53,733 bases of DNA, taken from Cohnella baijiui. Its GTDB lineage: Bacteria > Bacillota > Bacilli > Paenibacillales > Paenibacillaceae. Under the pieces are notes generated by a model. That model was not told the DNA's origin and did not search any database. It worked only from the letters and a program-made list of their open reading frames with translations. Each line of letters begins with the position of its first letter. Position 1 is the stretch's first letter. Positions 46,075-53,733 of this stretch are shown one piece after another. The translations under genes were made by a program, and so were the position numbers. Where the stretch lies: NCBI RefSeq assembly GCF_020731285.1, contig NZ_JAJFOW010000043.1, forward strand, positions 1-53,733, written 5' to 3'.

Positions 46075-47379
46075 TTATTTCTCGGCGAGCTTGGCGCCGA
46101 TTTGCTCGTGCGCGTTTTTGAGCGCGGCATCCGCCTGGATCTGATCGGTCCACATGCTCTCGATCTGCTTGTACAGGATGTCCTGTACTTCCATGCCGGC
46201 CGCCGGGCTCTGCTCGTCCAGCGCGTTGTTCAGCGCGTCTGCGAACAGCTTGGCGCTCGGGCTGGACTGGAGAACTTCCTGCACCTTGGCGGACTGCAGG
46301 TCCGACTTGCGGGACGGGATGACGTTAAACGTATCGAGCAGGAACTTGCCTTCCGGCGTCATGCCGCTGTCGTCGGTTTGCGTGTTCAGCCATTGGAGGA
46401 ACTTCCAGGCTTCTTCCTGATGCTTGGACTTGCTGTTGACGCCGTATGCCCACGTATACGCCATCGTGCCGCCCGCGCCGCCGTCCGGCGTCGGCATCGG
46501 CGCTTCGCCTACGTCCGCGTACGCGTCCTTCATCAATGTCTTGAGCGAGCCGTCCCACCAGCCGGCGCCGATCGTCATGCCGACTTGGCCCGCGCCGAAG
46601 CCTTTGGTCGTGTTGAACGCGATGTCGGTGATGCCGTTCTTGCCGTACACTTTGCTGTAAAAGTCCATCGTCTTGCGGCCCGCATCGCCGTCGAGGTTGG
46701 ACTTGGCCAGGTCGTCGCTCAGCAGCGGGCTGCCCGCGGCGGCCATCATCGCCATGAACGGCTGGTCGACGAGACCGGCATAGCCGCGCTGGAATCCGAA
46801 GCCTTGAACGAGCACCTTGCCGGACGAATCCCGCTTCTCGATCTTTTGGGCCATCTCGAGCATCTCGTCCCACGTCTTCGGCGGCGCGTCGTACCCCGCT
46901 TCTTTCAGCAGCTTCTTGTTGTAGAACAATCCGTAGGCTTGTACCTCCGTCGGGTAGCCGAATACCTTGCCGTTCAGGGAAGCGCCTTTGACCGCGGCTT
47001 CCGGATAGTTCTGGGCGACGTCGTCGGCGACGCTCTGCGGCGCTTCGGCGAGCACGTTGCTCTTGGCCAACTGGCCGCCCCACAGCGTGTAGACGTGCAT
47101 GATGTCCGCGACTTGGCCGGCCGACTGCTTGGTCATGATCGTCTTGAGCAGCTCGCCGAAGTCGACCGGCGTCAGCTTGACTTGGATATCGGGATTCTCG
47201 CTGTTCCACTTCTCGATGATCGGCTTCAGCGCCGTTTCGTTGTTGCCGTTGTAGTGCGACAGAAGCGTCAGCGTCACCTTTTTGCCGGACGAACCGCCGT
47301 CGCCGCTGCCGCAGGCGGCCGTGGTCGCCGCGAGCGCCGCCAAAACCGTACCGCTCAATACCTTTTTCCACGTTTTCAT
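46075..47379 (-). CDS. Sugar-binding lipoprotein of the MurNAc-locus importer
   Basis: 434 residues of the family-1 solute-binding type. The start at 47379 has GGGAGGG 8 bases upstream. Lipoprotein signal ending in AATTAACGSG, then a short tether. TLLSHYNGNNETALKPIIEKW near the N-terminus and WKFLQWLNTQTDD near residue 330 are typical of CUT1 binders. In place of the MurP PTS permease of B. subtilis, this ABC system is the candidate importer for MurNAc or MurNAc-containing di- or monosaccharides released by NamZ. The substrate is inferred from position only. Confidence 0.92.
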   Translation of the reverse strand: MKTWKKVLSGTVLAALAATTAACGSGDGGSSGKKVTLTLLSHYNGNNETALKPIIEKWNSENPDIQVKLTPVDFGELLKTIMTKQSAGQVADIMHVYTLWGGQLAKSNVLAEAPQSVADDVAQNYPEAAVKGASLNGKVFGYPTEVQAYGLFYNKKLLKEAGYDAPPKTWDEMLEMAQKIEKRDSSGKVLVQGFGFQRGYAGLVDQPFMAMMAAAGSPLLSDDLAKSNLDGDAGRKTMDFYSKVYGKNGITDIAFNTTKGFGAGQVGMTIGAGWWDGSLKTLMKDAYADVGEAPMPTPDGGAGGTMAYTWAYGVNSKSKHQEEAWKFLQWLNTQTDDSGMTPEGKFLLDTFNVIPSRKSDLQSAKVQEVLQSSPSAKLFADALNNALDEQSPAAGMEVQDILYKQIESMWTDQIQADAALKNAHEQIGAKLAEK

Positions 47380-47408
47380 CTGTTGAGCCCTCCCTGAACG
47401 CATGGTTT

Positions 47409-48362
47409 TTATATGGATTTGCACACGATGTCGAAGCTTCGTGTGATTGTGAAACCCGTCTTCAGATACAGCTGACCTGCCGGACTCTGTTCTCCGGTCC
47501 ATAGAAACCATGCGCCATGCATGCCCTGCGCGCGCATGAGCTTGAGGCATTCGTACAACAGAATTTTGCCGATGCCTTTGCCCCGCTGGCTCGGGTCGAC
47601 GCCGAAGGGACCGAACCGCTCCCGCACGCCTTCGTATCCGCCATGCAGGCAGAAGCCGACCAGCGTCCCTTGATGTCTCGCCACCAGTATCTGCGACAGC
47701 TTCAGCTGCTGGACGAGCCCTTCGCGGATGGCGCGGCCCCAGTCGGGATTAAACGCCTCCGCGGCAAAGCGGATCAGCTCGTACAGATCGCGATCCGTCG
47801 CCTGTTCGAACGTGTACCCTTCGCGCTTGCGCTGTTCGATCAACTGGCCGACGGCCTCGGGGATTTCGAAGTCGACGAGAGAATAATCCATCGCCACCGA
47901 CGTGTACTGTCTGGCGAAGCCGAGCTTGTCGAGCCAAGCGGCTGCCTCGGGGTATGCTTGCTTGTCGATGCCGGGCACGACGTAGTTCGGGGCGTAAGCG
48001 GAAAAGAACATTTTGTCCCGCTTATTGGCCCGCAAAAAAGCGGTCGCGTCCTCCAGCAGCCGCGTCGCGACGCCCTGTCTCCGATACGCGGGGTCGACGA
48101 AGAAGAATGGTACCCAGCCCCGGTCCGGCTCCAGCTCCGTGCCATGCATCGGCAGCAGGCGCCGGATGGCGTAATAGCAGCCGACGACCTCTCCGCCCGC
48201 GCTGGCGATGCGCATTCCCTGCGGATCGAAGTTCGCGTCGAGCAGCACAAGATTGCGAAAGCGCAGCTCGGTGATCGGATCCTTGGTCAAGCAGCGGTTC
48301 CACAGCTTTACGATGGCCGCTTCGTCTCCCGGCACATAATGACGGTATTGAACGGTTGTCAT
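47409..48362 (-). CDS. Two-domain GNAT acetyltransferase in the MurNAc operon
   Basis: 317 residues, two tandem GNAT folds. The first has DPAYRRQGVATRLLEDA (about 111-127) and the second VDPSQRGKGIGKILLYECLKLMRAQG (about 255-280), each with the pyrophosphate-binding R/Q-x-x-G-x-G/A loop. It is cytosolic. GAGGTG lies 5 bases before the ATG. It lies between namZ and the binding-protein gene, an unusual place; acetylation of an amino sugar or of a released muropeptide amine would fit but is a guess. Confidence 0.85.
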   Translation of the reverse strand: MTTVQYRHYVPGDEAAIVKLWNRCLTKDPITELRFRNLVLLDANFDPQGMRIASAGGEVVGCYYAIRRLLPMHGTELEPDRGWVPFFFVDPAYRRQGVATRLLEDATAFLRANKRDKMFFSAYAPNYVVPGIDKQAYPEAAAWLDKLGFARQYTSVAMDYSLVDFEIPEAVGQLIEQRKREGYTFEQATDRDLYELIRFAAEAFNPDWGRAIREGLVQQLKLSQILVARHQGTLVGFCLHGGYEGVRERFGPFGVDPSQRGKGIGKILLYECLKLMRAQGMHGAWFLWTGEQSPAGQLYLKTGFTITRSFDIVCKSI

Positions 48363-48388
48363 GGGATCACCTCATATCGCGGATATAG

Positions 48389-49558
48389 TCAATCGTAGAG
48401 CAGGCTCGAACGTCTCGCTTCGATCCAGTCCCGGCTGTCGGCTTGCCAGTCGGCCAGGATCGCCTCCAATGCGCCTTCCTGGTGCAGCGTCTTGCGAACC
48501 CGGTCGCTGCCGCTCAGCACGTCGATGAACCAACCGGACTCCGCTTCGGCGGGCTTCACCCACGCGAACTCATCCGGGTGCAGCGTCATGATTCGGTGAA
48601 CGAGGCGAAGACCGGTCGCGGCCGCCTCGTAAGCGCGCTTATCCGTGACGAACGTCATCACGCCGTTGCACAGCTCCCCGCGGTGCTTGGAAATGACCGG
48701 CGTAAACGTCACGGGGTGAAACACGACGCCCGGGAGGCCTAGGGCGTTCATCTGCGCACACAGCTCGCGATTTTGCAGCCACGGCGCGCCGATCATTTCG
48801 AACGGCTTGGTCGTCCCGCGCCCTTCGGAGAGGTTGGTTCCTTCGAAGAGACAGTTGCCCGCGTAGACGCGCACGGTATCCATCGTCGGCATGTTCGGGG
48901 ACGGGAGAATCCAGGGCAGCCCCGTGTCGGGATATTCCATGTCGCGGTTCCAGCCTTCGAGCGGCACGACGCGGAGCGCGCAAGGCTTCTCCATCCGGCT
49001 GCGGACGAACGTCGCGAATTCGCCGATCGTCAGTCCCGTGCTGAAAGGGATGCGCCAGGCGCCGACCATGGAGTAGAAGCCCTCTTGCAGATAGCCTCCT
49101 TCGGCGGTGTGCCCGCCGAGCGGATTCGGCCGGTCGAGCACGATCACCTCGACGCCGTGCTCCGCGCAGGCTTCCATTACGTAGACGAGCGTGGAAAGGT
49201 ACGTATAAAAGCGAACGCCCAGATCCTGAATGTCGAACACGATCGCGTCCAGTCCCGCCAGCATCTCGGCCGTGGGCTTGCGGTGCCGGCCGTACAGGCT
49301 GTGCACCGTGAGTCCGGTCTCGGGATCGATCTCCTCCTCGAACTTGACGCCGGCCTGGCGGTCGCCCCGGATGCCGTGCTCGCAGCCGAACAGCGCCTTC
49401 AGTTCGGCTCCCGGCAGCGACGCGCAAATCTCGATCGTGGACCGGTACCGCGAATCGATGCCGGTCGGGTTCGTCAGCAGGCCGAAGGCTTTTCCTTTTA
49501 AGTATGGCCCGGCTTTTTCTGTCAGATTATCTGCTCCGGTTTTCACTATAGTTGACAT
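48389..49558 (-). CDS. namZ: NamZ-like exo-beta-N-acetylmuramidase (DUF1343, GH171)
   Basis: 389 residues. It carries the DUF1343 hallmarks: KGKAFGLLTNPTGID, FGCEHGIRGD, SLYGRH, IVFDIQDLGVRFYTYLSTL, VLDRPNPLGG and LSEGRGTTKPFEMIGAPWL. In B. subtilis NamZ (YbbC) removes MurNAc from the non-reducing end of glycan fragments. No signal peptide is visible: the N-terminus STIVKTGADNLTEKAGPYL is hydrophilic, so export by another route or an intracellular action must be considered. The start at 49558 has GAGGTG 6 bases upstream. It is the first gene of a seven-gene unit with a canonical promoter and a MurR-like box. Confidence 0.92.
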   Translation of the reverse strand: MSTIVKTGADNLTEKAGPYLKGKAFGLLTNPTGIDSRYRSTIEICASLPGAELKALFGCEHGIRGDRQAGVKFEEEIDPETGLTVHSLYGRHRKPTAEMLAGLDAIVFDIQDLGVRFYTYLSTLVYVMEACAEHGVEVIVLDRPNPLGGHTAEGGYLQEGFYSMVGAWRIPFSTGLTIGEFATFVRSRMEKPCALRVVPLEGWNRDMEYPDTGLPWILPSPNMPTMDTVRVYAGNCLFEGTNLSEGRGTTKPFEMIGAPWLQNRELCAQMNALGLPGVVFHPVTFTPVISKHRGELCNGVMTFVTDKRAYEAAATGLRLVHRIMTLHPDEFAWVKPAEAESGWFIDVLSGSDRVRKTLHQEGALEAILADWQADSRDWIEARRSSLLYD

Positions 49559-49605
49559 AAACTTCACCTCAATCCCTTTTATTTCGAATCCATGTTATGT
49601 TTGCT

Positions 49606-49634
49606 ATTATATTAAGTCAGAAATTTTATTTCAA
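49606..49634 (-). promoter_or_regulatory. SigA promoter of the namZ operon
   Basis: Minus strand: -35 TTGAAA (49629-49634), 17-bp spacer, perfect -10 TATAAT (49606-49611). It lies 48 bp upstream of the namZ start codon. Confidence 0.85.
49620..49632. promoter_or_regulatory. Palindromic MurR-like operator
   Basis: GAAATTTTATTTC is a perfect inverted repeat (5-3-5) lying in the spacer and -35 of the namZ promoter. Related boxes are AGAATTTTATTTTACA before the kinase gene and AATTTTTTATTTTACA before murQ. Confidence 0.7.
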
Positions 49635-49727
49635 CAAGACATTTTATCTTGAAATATAGAATCATATTCCCGCATTACCTCCTCTTCCATACGCTGGATT
49701 TCGAACCGCCCGTCGTCCGAGCTTCGA

Positions 49728-49742
49728 TTGTAAGCGCTGCCT
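49728..49742. promoter_or_regulatory. cre site in the namZ/murQ divergent spacer
   Basis: TTGTAAGCGCTGCCT matches WTGNAANCGNWNNCW at every defined position. It lies midway between the two divergent promoters, 63 bp upstream of the murQ -35 and 94 bp from the namZ -35. It suggests CcpA control of the whole salvage locus. The 356-bp gap 49559-49914 holds only these regulatory sites. Confidence 0.78.
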
Positions 49743-49804
49743 AAACCCCATTATAGAGAACTAAAATAATTTTTCAATACATAAATAAAATTATAATTTT
49801 TTAT

Positions 49805-49833
49805 TTTACAAATCATTTTTTCCTGTATATACT
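49805..49833 (+). promoter_or_regulatory. SigA promoter of murQ with MurR-like box
   Basis: -35 TTTACA (49805-49810), 17-bp spacer, -10 TATACT (49828-49833). The -35 ends the box ATAATTTTTTATTTTACA, itself the right half of a larger AT-rich palindrome from about 49783. Confidence 0.8.
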
Positions 49834-49914
49834 GGCTCTGAACGCTTCGCAACCGCCGCCTCAGGGCGCGGGAGCCGACTGACGACGAATACATCGAGCG
49901 ATGGAGGCAAGCTT

Positions 49915-50841
49915 ATGAACGAAAATATCAGTGCGCTGACGACGGAGAAACAAAATAGAAGAACGCGCCATATCGATCGATATTCGACCCCCGAGCTTCT
50001 GCGGCTGATCAACGAGGAGGACCGTACCGTCGCCGACGTCGTCGGCGCCGCCATCCCGGCGATTTCGGAAGCCGTCGCGCGGATCGTGGACAGCTTCCGC
50101 AAGCAGGGGCGTCTGTTCTACTTCGGCGCGGGGACGAGCGGCCGGCTCGGCATTCTGGATGCCTCGGAATGTCCGCCTACCTATGGGACGGACCCTGATA
50201 GGGTGCAGGGCATCATCGCCGGCGGCGACAAGGCGATCCGCGAAGCGGTCGAAGGCGCCGAGGACAGCTACGAGCTCGGCGTCCGCGACGTGACCGCATA
50301 CGGCATCCGGCCGGAAGACGTCCTCGTGGGCATCGCCGCCAGCGGGCGGACGCCATATGTGCTCGGGGCGATGACGCGGGCGCGCGAAATCGGCGCCACG
50401 GTCATCGGCATCAGCAACAACGAGCGCAGTCCGATGGCCGACATCGCCGATCTGATGATCGAAGCGGTGGTCGGCCCCGAAGTCATCATGGGTTCTACCC
50501 GCATGAAGGCGGGAACGGCGCAAAAGCTGATTCTGAACATGCTTACGACCGCATCGATGGTAAAGGTCGGCAAAGTGTACGACAATCTCATGGTCGATTT
50601 GCAGCCGTCGAACGGCAAACTCGTGGACCGGGCGAAGCGGATCATCCAGCTCGCCACGCAGGCCTCCGACGCCGAGGTGGAGGCCGCGTACGAGGCGGCG
50701 GACGGTCACGTGAAGACGGCGATCGTCATGCTGCGCGCGGGAGCCGACAAGGAACAGGCCCGCCAGCTGCTCGAGCGGGCCGACGGCTTCGTCGGCGGGG
50801 CGATCGCCATGTCGCAGCAGAGCGGCGGGTCGGCCTCCTGA
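49915..50841 (+). CDS. murQ: N-acetylmuramic acid 6-phosphate etherase MurQ
   Basis: 308 residues, standard length. SIS domain with FYFGAGTSGRLGILDASECPPTYG. E85 and E116 (EGAEDS) align with the two catalytic glutamates of E. coli MurQ (E83, E114). GIAASGRTPYVLGA and GISNNERSPMADIAD are further family signatures. It removes D-lactate from MurNAc-6-P, giving GlcNAc-6-P, in the cytosol. GGAGG precedes the ATG. It is first in a plus-strand unit with the SelA-like and amidohydrolase genes, divergent from namZ. Confidence 0.96.
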   Translation: MNENISALTTEKQNRRTRHIDRYSTPELLRLINEEDRTVADVVGAAIPAISEAVARIVDSFRKQGRLFYFGAGTSGRLGILDASECPPTYGTDPDRVQGIIAGGDKAIREAVEGAEDSYELGVRDVTAYGIRPEDVLVGIAASGRTPYVLGAMTRAREIGATVIGISNNERSPMADIADLMIEAVVGPEVIMGSTRMKAGTAQKLILNMLTTASMVKVGKVYDNLMVDLQPSNGKLVDRAKRIIQLATQASDAEVEAAYEAADGHVKTAIVMLRAGADKEQARQLLERADGFVGGAIAMSQQSGGSAS

Positions 50842-50886
50842 GCCGGCGCTCGAGAGTCTTCCCCTCGCGAAAGGAGAGCCAGCGGA

Positions 50887-52065
50887 ATGAATGTCGACCT
50901 TTATGAACGATACGGCCTGCGCCGCGTTCTCAACGCAGCCGGGACGATGACTTACCTGGGCTCGTCCTCGGTCGGCCCCCGCGTGGCGGCGGCGATGAAT
51001 GCCGCGTTGCCTGCTTTTGTCGAGATGCGGGAACTCCAAGCCGCCGCGAGCCGCGTCATCGCCGAGGCGACCGGGGCCGAGGCCGGCTGCGTCACCGCGA
51101 GCGCCGCTTCGGGCATCGCGATCGCCGTCGCCGCCAGCATGACCGGGACCGACCTGGACCGAATCGAACGGCTGCCGGATGTCGCGGGACTGCGGCACGA
51201 AGTGATCCTTCAGAAAGGCCACAGCGTCTCCTTCGGCGCCAGCCTGGCGCAGACGATCCGGCTCACCGGCGCTTCGCTCGTCGAGGTCGGCGCCGCGACG
51301 GCTTGCGCGGGCTACCAGTTGCGCGGCGCGATCGGGCCGAATACGGCCGCGATCGTCTATGTCGTTTCGCACCATGCCGTGCAGAGCGGCATGCTCGGCC
51401 TCGCGGAATGCTGCGCGATCGCCGCCGAGCGCGGCGTTCCCGTCATCGTGGACGCCGCTTCGGAATACGACCTCGAAGGCTTTCTCGCCGCGGGCGCCCG
51501 GCTCGTCGTCTACAGCGGGCACAAGTTCTTGGGCGGTCCCACGTCCGGCATCGTCGCAGGAGAGCTGGGGCTCGTCCGCGCCTGCTATATGCAGGAGAAG
51601 GGCATCGGCCGCTGCATGAAGGTCGGCAAGGAAAGCATCGTTGGCGTCCTCGAAGCGCTGGCGCAGTGGCGGGACCGCGACGCTGCCGCCATCCGTCGAG
51701 CCGAGGAGTCTCGGATCGACTATGCGTACGAGGCGCTGAATCGGCTCGAGGGTCTCGTCGCGGATCGGGTCGTCGACCCGACCGGCAACCCGATCACGCG
51801 GCTGCGCGTGACGGTGGACGCAGGGCGGTGCGGCTTGTCCGCCGAATCGCTCGTCCTGCGCCTGGCGGCGGGGAACCCGTCGATCCAGCTTCGCGCCCAC
51901 GAGTCCGCGCTCGGGCATTTCCAGATCGACGCCTGCCAGCTCCGGGACGGCGAGATCGAGCGCGTGTGCGAAGCGATCGCCGGAGCGCTGCTCGATCCGG
52001 CGCCGCCGCCGAGCGGCAGCCCTGGCGACCGAACCTACGCTTCTCTGCTGCGATGGCCGGACTGA
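50887..52065 (+). CDS. SelA-like PLP enzyme (DgaE / selA-related family)
   Basis: 392 residues, fold-type-I aminotransferase-like. The N-terminus MNVDLYERYGLRRVLNAAGTMTYLGSS is typical of the selA-related group; the PLP lysine is K213 in YSGHKFLGGPTSG, with D-x-A before it in VIVDAASEYDL. The best-studied relative, DgaE, is a D-glucosaminate-6-phosphate ammonia-lyase. It would turn an aminated sugar acid into a 2-keto-3-deoxy product. Here it follows murQ by 45 bp. How it connects to GlcNAc-6-P is not clear. It might act on a lactyl- or amino-acid by-product or on an oxidised amino sugar. Confidence 0.87.
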   Translation: MNVDLYERYGLRRVLNAAGTMTYLGSSSVGPRVAAAMNAALPAFVEMRELQAAASRVIAEATGAEAGCVTASAASGIAIAVAASMTGTDLDRIERLPDVAGLRHEVILQKGHSVSFGASLAQTIRLTGASLVEVGAATACAGYQLRGAIGPNTAAIVYVVSHHAVQSGMLGLAECCAIAAERGVPVIVDAASEYDLEGFLAAGARLVVYSGHKFLGGPTSGIVAGELGLVRACYMQEKGIGRCMKVGKESIVGVLEALAQWRDRDAAAIRRAEESRIDYAYEALNRLEGLVADRVVDPTGNPITRLRVTVDAGRCGLSAESLVLRLAAGNPSIQLRAHESALGHFQIDACQLRDGEIERVCEAIAGALLDPAPPPSGSPGDRTYASLLRWPD

Positions 52066-52151
52066 TCGTCGCGACGGCGGGTGTATTTGGCGCGCCGCGC
52101 CGGACCGAGGCGTCCTATGTCCGCTTCTATTCGGAAAGGAGATGACCGCAG

Positions 52152-53282
52152 ATGAACGAACTGCTGCTCCGCAACGCCAGCCTCATCGGCTTCGGTCCTT
52201 CATGCGACCGGTCGCCGACCGACCTCCTCATCGGCGCGGACGGGAACGTAATCGCCGTCGGCCGCTCGCTGGAGGCGCCGGCGGACGCCGAAACGATCGA
52301 TCTGCGGGGAAGCCTGCTCTCGCCCGGCTGGATCGATCTGCACACCCATGTTTACTACGGCGTATCCAATATCGGACTGCCGCCCGACGACATCGGCCCT
52401 CGCGCAGGCGTCACCGCCCTGGTGGACGCGGGCAGCGCGGGCGAGGCCAACTTTATCGGCTTTCGCGAATATATCGCGAAGCCGCGCGACTATCCGATCT
52501 TCTCCTTCCTGAACCTGGGGATGATCGGCCTCACCTACGCCAGCCAGGTCAGCGAGCTCGACAGCCTGGAGAAGCTGAACATCGACCGCATGATGGCGTG
52601 CATCGCGGACAATCGCGAGACGATTAAGGGGATTAAGCTTCGGGCGAGTGGCGTCATTTTGCGGGGACTCGGGCTCGAAATCGTAAAGGTGGCGAGGCGC
52701 GCCGCCGCGGAGGCCGAGCTGCCGCTCATGATCCATGTAGGCGAACCGCTGCCGCTGCTGGAGGACATTCTTCCCCTGTTGGAGGAAGGCGACATCGTCA
52801 CGCATTGCTATCACGGCAAGCGGTGGGGATTGTTCGACAACCGCGGCCTGATCCCGCAGGCGGCGGCCGCCTGGGATCGCGGCGTGCGCTTCGACGTCGG
52901 CCACGGCGCGGCCAGCTTCGACTACACCATCGCGGAGCGCGCGATCGCGCTGGGCCGCAAGCCGTTCTCCATCAGCACCGACCTTCACGCGCGCAACATC
53001 GGCGGCCCCGTTCACAGTCTGACGCTCACGATGTCCAAGCTGCTGGCCGTCGGCCTCAGCCTCGACGAAGTCGTCGACGCCGTCGCCGCCCGACCGGCCG
53101 CGGTCGTCGGCCTGGACGACTTCGCCGGCGGACTCGTCGGCAAGCAGGCGCGGTTCACCGCGTTTGCCGTCGCGTCCGAGCCGACGCCTGCCGTCGACTC
53201 CTCGGGTCAGACGCGCCTGCTCGACCGGGTTTTCCGACCGGAACGGGTCGTGCTGGGGCGTGCGGTCGTGCGGTGCGAGTGA
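52152..53282 (+). CDS. Amidohydrolase/deacetylase-type metalloenzyme (EF_0837/Atu3266-like)
   Basis: 376 residues of the amidohydrolase superfamily. Metal ligands are H64-x-H66 (GWIDLHTHVYYG), a probable carbamylated Lys in KGIKLRASG, H in LMIHVGEP, H in THCYHGK and the catalytic Asp in SISTDLHARN. Its usual genomic partner is the selA-related PLP enzyme, as here. Relatives hydrolyse acetyl esters or N-acyl groups on small acids. In this locus it could deacetylate an N-acetyl amino-sugar product, taking the place of NagA, but this is inference. AAAGGAG lies 11 bases upstream. Confidence 0.88.
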   Translation: MNELLLRNASLIGFGPSCDRSPTDLLIGADGNVIAVGRSLEAPADAETIDLRGSLLSPGWIDLHTHVYYGVSNIGLPPDDIGPRAGVTALVDAGSAGEANFIGFREYIAKPRDYPIFSFLNLGMIGLTYASQVSELDSLEKLNIDRMMACIADNRETIKGIKLRASGVILRGLGLEIVKVARRAAAEAELPLMIHVGEPLPLLEDILPLLEEGDIVTHCYHGKRWGLFDNRGLIPQAAAAWDRGVRFDVGHGAASFDYTIAERAIALGRKPFSISTDLHARNIGGPVHSLTLTMSKLLAVGLSLDEVVDAVAARPAAVVGLDDFAGGLVGKQARFTAFAVASEPTPAVDSSGQTRLLDRVFRPERVVLGRAVVRCE

Positions 53283-53327
53283 CGGCGCCGTTGACGAGAG
53301 GAGAGCGCTCGGCTGGCACATTCGCCG

Positions 53328-53733
53328 AATGTAGGTAGTTTAATTACGCTCTTTAGCGCTTCAACGGTACTTTCGCGGAATGTAGGTAGTTTAACTACGC
53401 ACATTCGTGCGCCAACGGTATTTTCACCAAATGTAGGTAGTTTAATTACGCTCTTTAGCGCTTCAACGGTACTTTCGCGGAATGTAGGTAGTTAAACTAC
53501 GCACTTTCGCGCGCCACCGATATTTTCGCCGAATGTAGGTAGTTTAACTACGCACATTCGTGCGCCAACGGTATTTTCGTCGAATGTAGGTAGTTTAACT
53601 ACGCACATTCGTGCGCCAACGGTATTTTCGCCGAATGTAGGTAGTTTAACTACGCACATTCGTGCGCCAACGGTATTTTCGCCGAATGTAGGTAGTTTAA
53701 CTACGCACATTCGTGCGCCAACGGTATTTTCGC
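53328..53733. repeat. 51-bp tandem repeat array (AATGTAGGTAGTTTAACTAC family)
   Basis: Eight units start at 53328, 53379, 53430, 53481, 53532, 53583, 53634 and 53685, the last cut by the window end. Each holds two hairpins: GTAGTT-T-AACTAC, and CGCAC-ATTC-GTGCG. Units 1 and 3 carry CGCT-CTTT-AGCG instead, a paired change that keeps the stem. Two sequence types alternate at the start (units 1 and 3 against 2), while units 5-8 are almost identical, which suggests recent duplication. Frames of 17-residue periodicity run through it and are not genes. It starts 45 bp after the amidohydrolase stop. Confidence 0.95.

Noticed and set aside
53492..53710. Open frame with a 17-residue protein repeat
   Set aside because: It exists only because 51 is a multiple of three; it has no ribosome site, and the same holds for frames through the array at 9687-9950.
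53328..53733. CRISPR-like array at the right edge
   Set aside because: The whole 51-bp unit is repeated; there are no unique spacers of constant length between conserved repeats, and no cas genes are in the window.

Overview
The window looks like a piece of chromosome from a GC-rich member of the Paenibacillaceae, most like Cohnella or Paenibacillus. This is inferred from gene content and style and was not tested by any search. The supporting signs are strong GGAGG ribosome sites, an S-layer-homology protein, several sugar ABC importers without their own ATPase, a Spo0E-type phosphatase beside an orphan sensor kinase, and a secreted alpha-1,3-glucanase with the discoidin/CBM/Thr-Pro layout known from Paenibacillus and Bacillus circulans. 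No rRNA, tRNA, insertion sequence, prophage or CRISPR array was seen.

Layout, left to right. 1-9.5 kb (minus strand): an RCC1/SLH surface protein, a trans-sulfuration-type PLP enzyme, and a sugar ABC importer (binding protein plus two permeases) with a divergently placed pair of operators and a GntR/FCD regulator. 9.5-14.8 kb: a 51-bp repeat array, the multidomain GH87 glucanase with a perfect-consensus cre site upstream, and more repeats. 14.8-17.7 kb: a TrpXYZ-like ABC importer. 18-22.7 kb: a cytoplasmic PhoD-like phosphoesterase behind an unrecognised 915-residue protein. 23-29.2 kb: a small unknown gene and a five-gene oligopeptide importer. 30-34.1 kb: an orphan PAS histidine kinase, a Spo0E-like protein, a possible secreted protein, a GNAT enzyme and a YflT-type stress protein with a SigB-like promoter. 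34.3-39.8 kb (plus strand): the SWIM protein/SNF2 helicase pair and a membrane-anchored amidase.

40-53.3 kb is a coherent peptidoglycan amino-sugar salvage region. Secreted or surface enzymes (NamZ exo-muramidase, possibly the serine hydrolase) would release MurNAc. A three-gene ABC importer would take it up in place of the usual PTS. A BadF-type kinase would phosphorylate it and MurQ would remove the lactyl ether to give GlcNAc-6-P. A PIG-L deacetylase-like protein, a GNAT enzyme, a SelA-like PLP enzyme and an amidohydrolase sit in the same transcription units. A MurR/RpiR regulator is inside the locus, and three of its promoters carry the same AT-rich box (AATTTTATTT-type) over or next to the -35. 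A perfect-consensus cre site lies in the divergent namZ/murQ spacer.

The most unusual structural signal is a set of intergenic repeat families that differ in sequence but share a unit of exactly 51 bp (or nearly so) and a built-in hairpin. They occur at both window edges, at 9.7-10.0 kb, 14.4 kb, 29.7-29.9 kb and 41.0-41.2 kb. A separate two-hairpin element occurs twice (4.0 and 27.5 kb).
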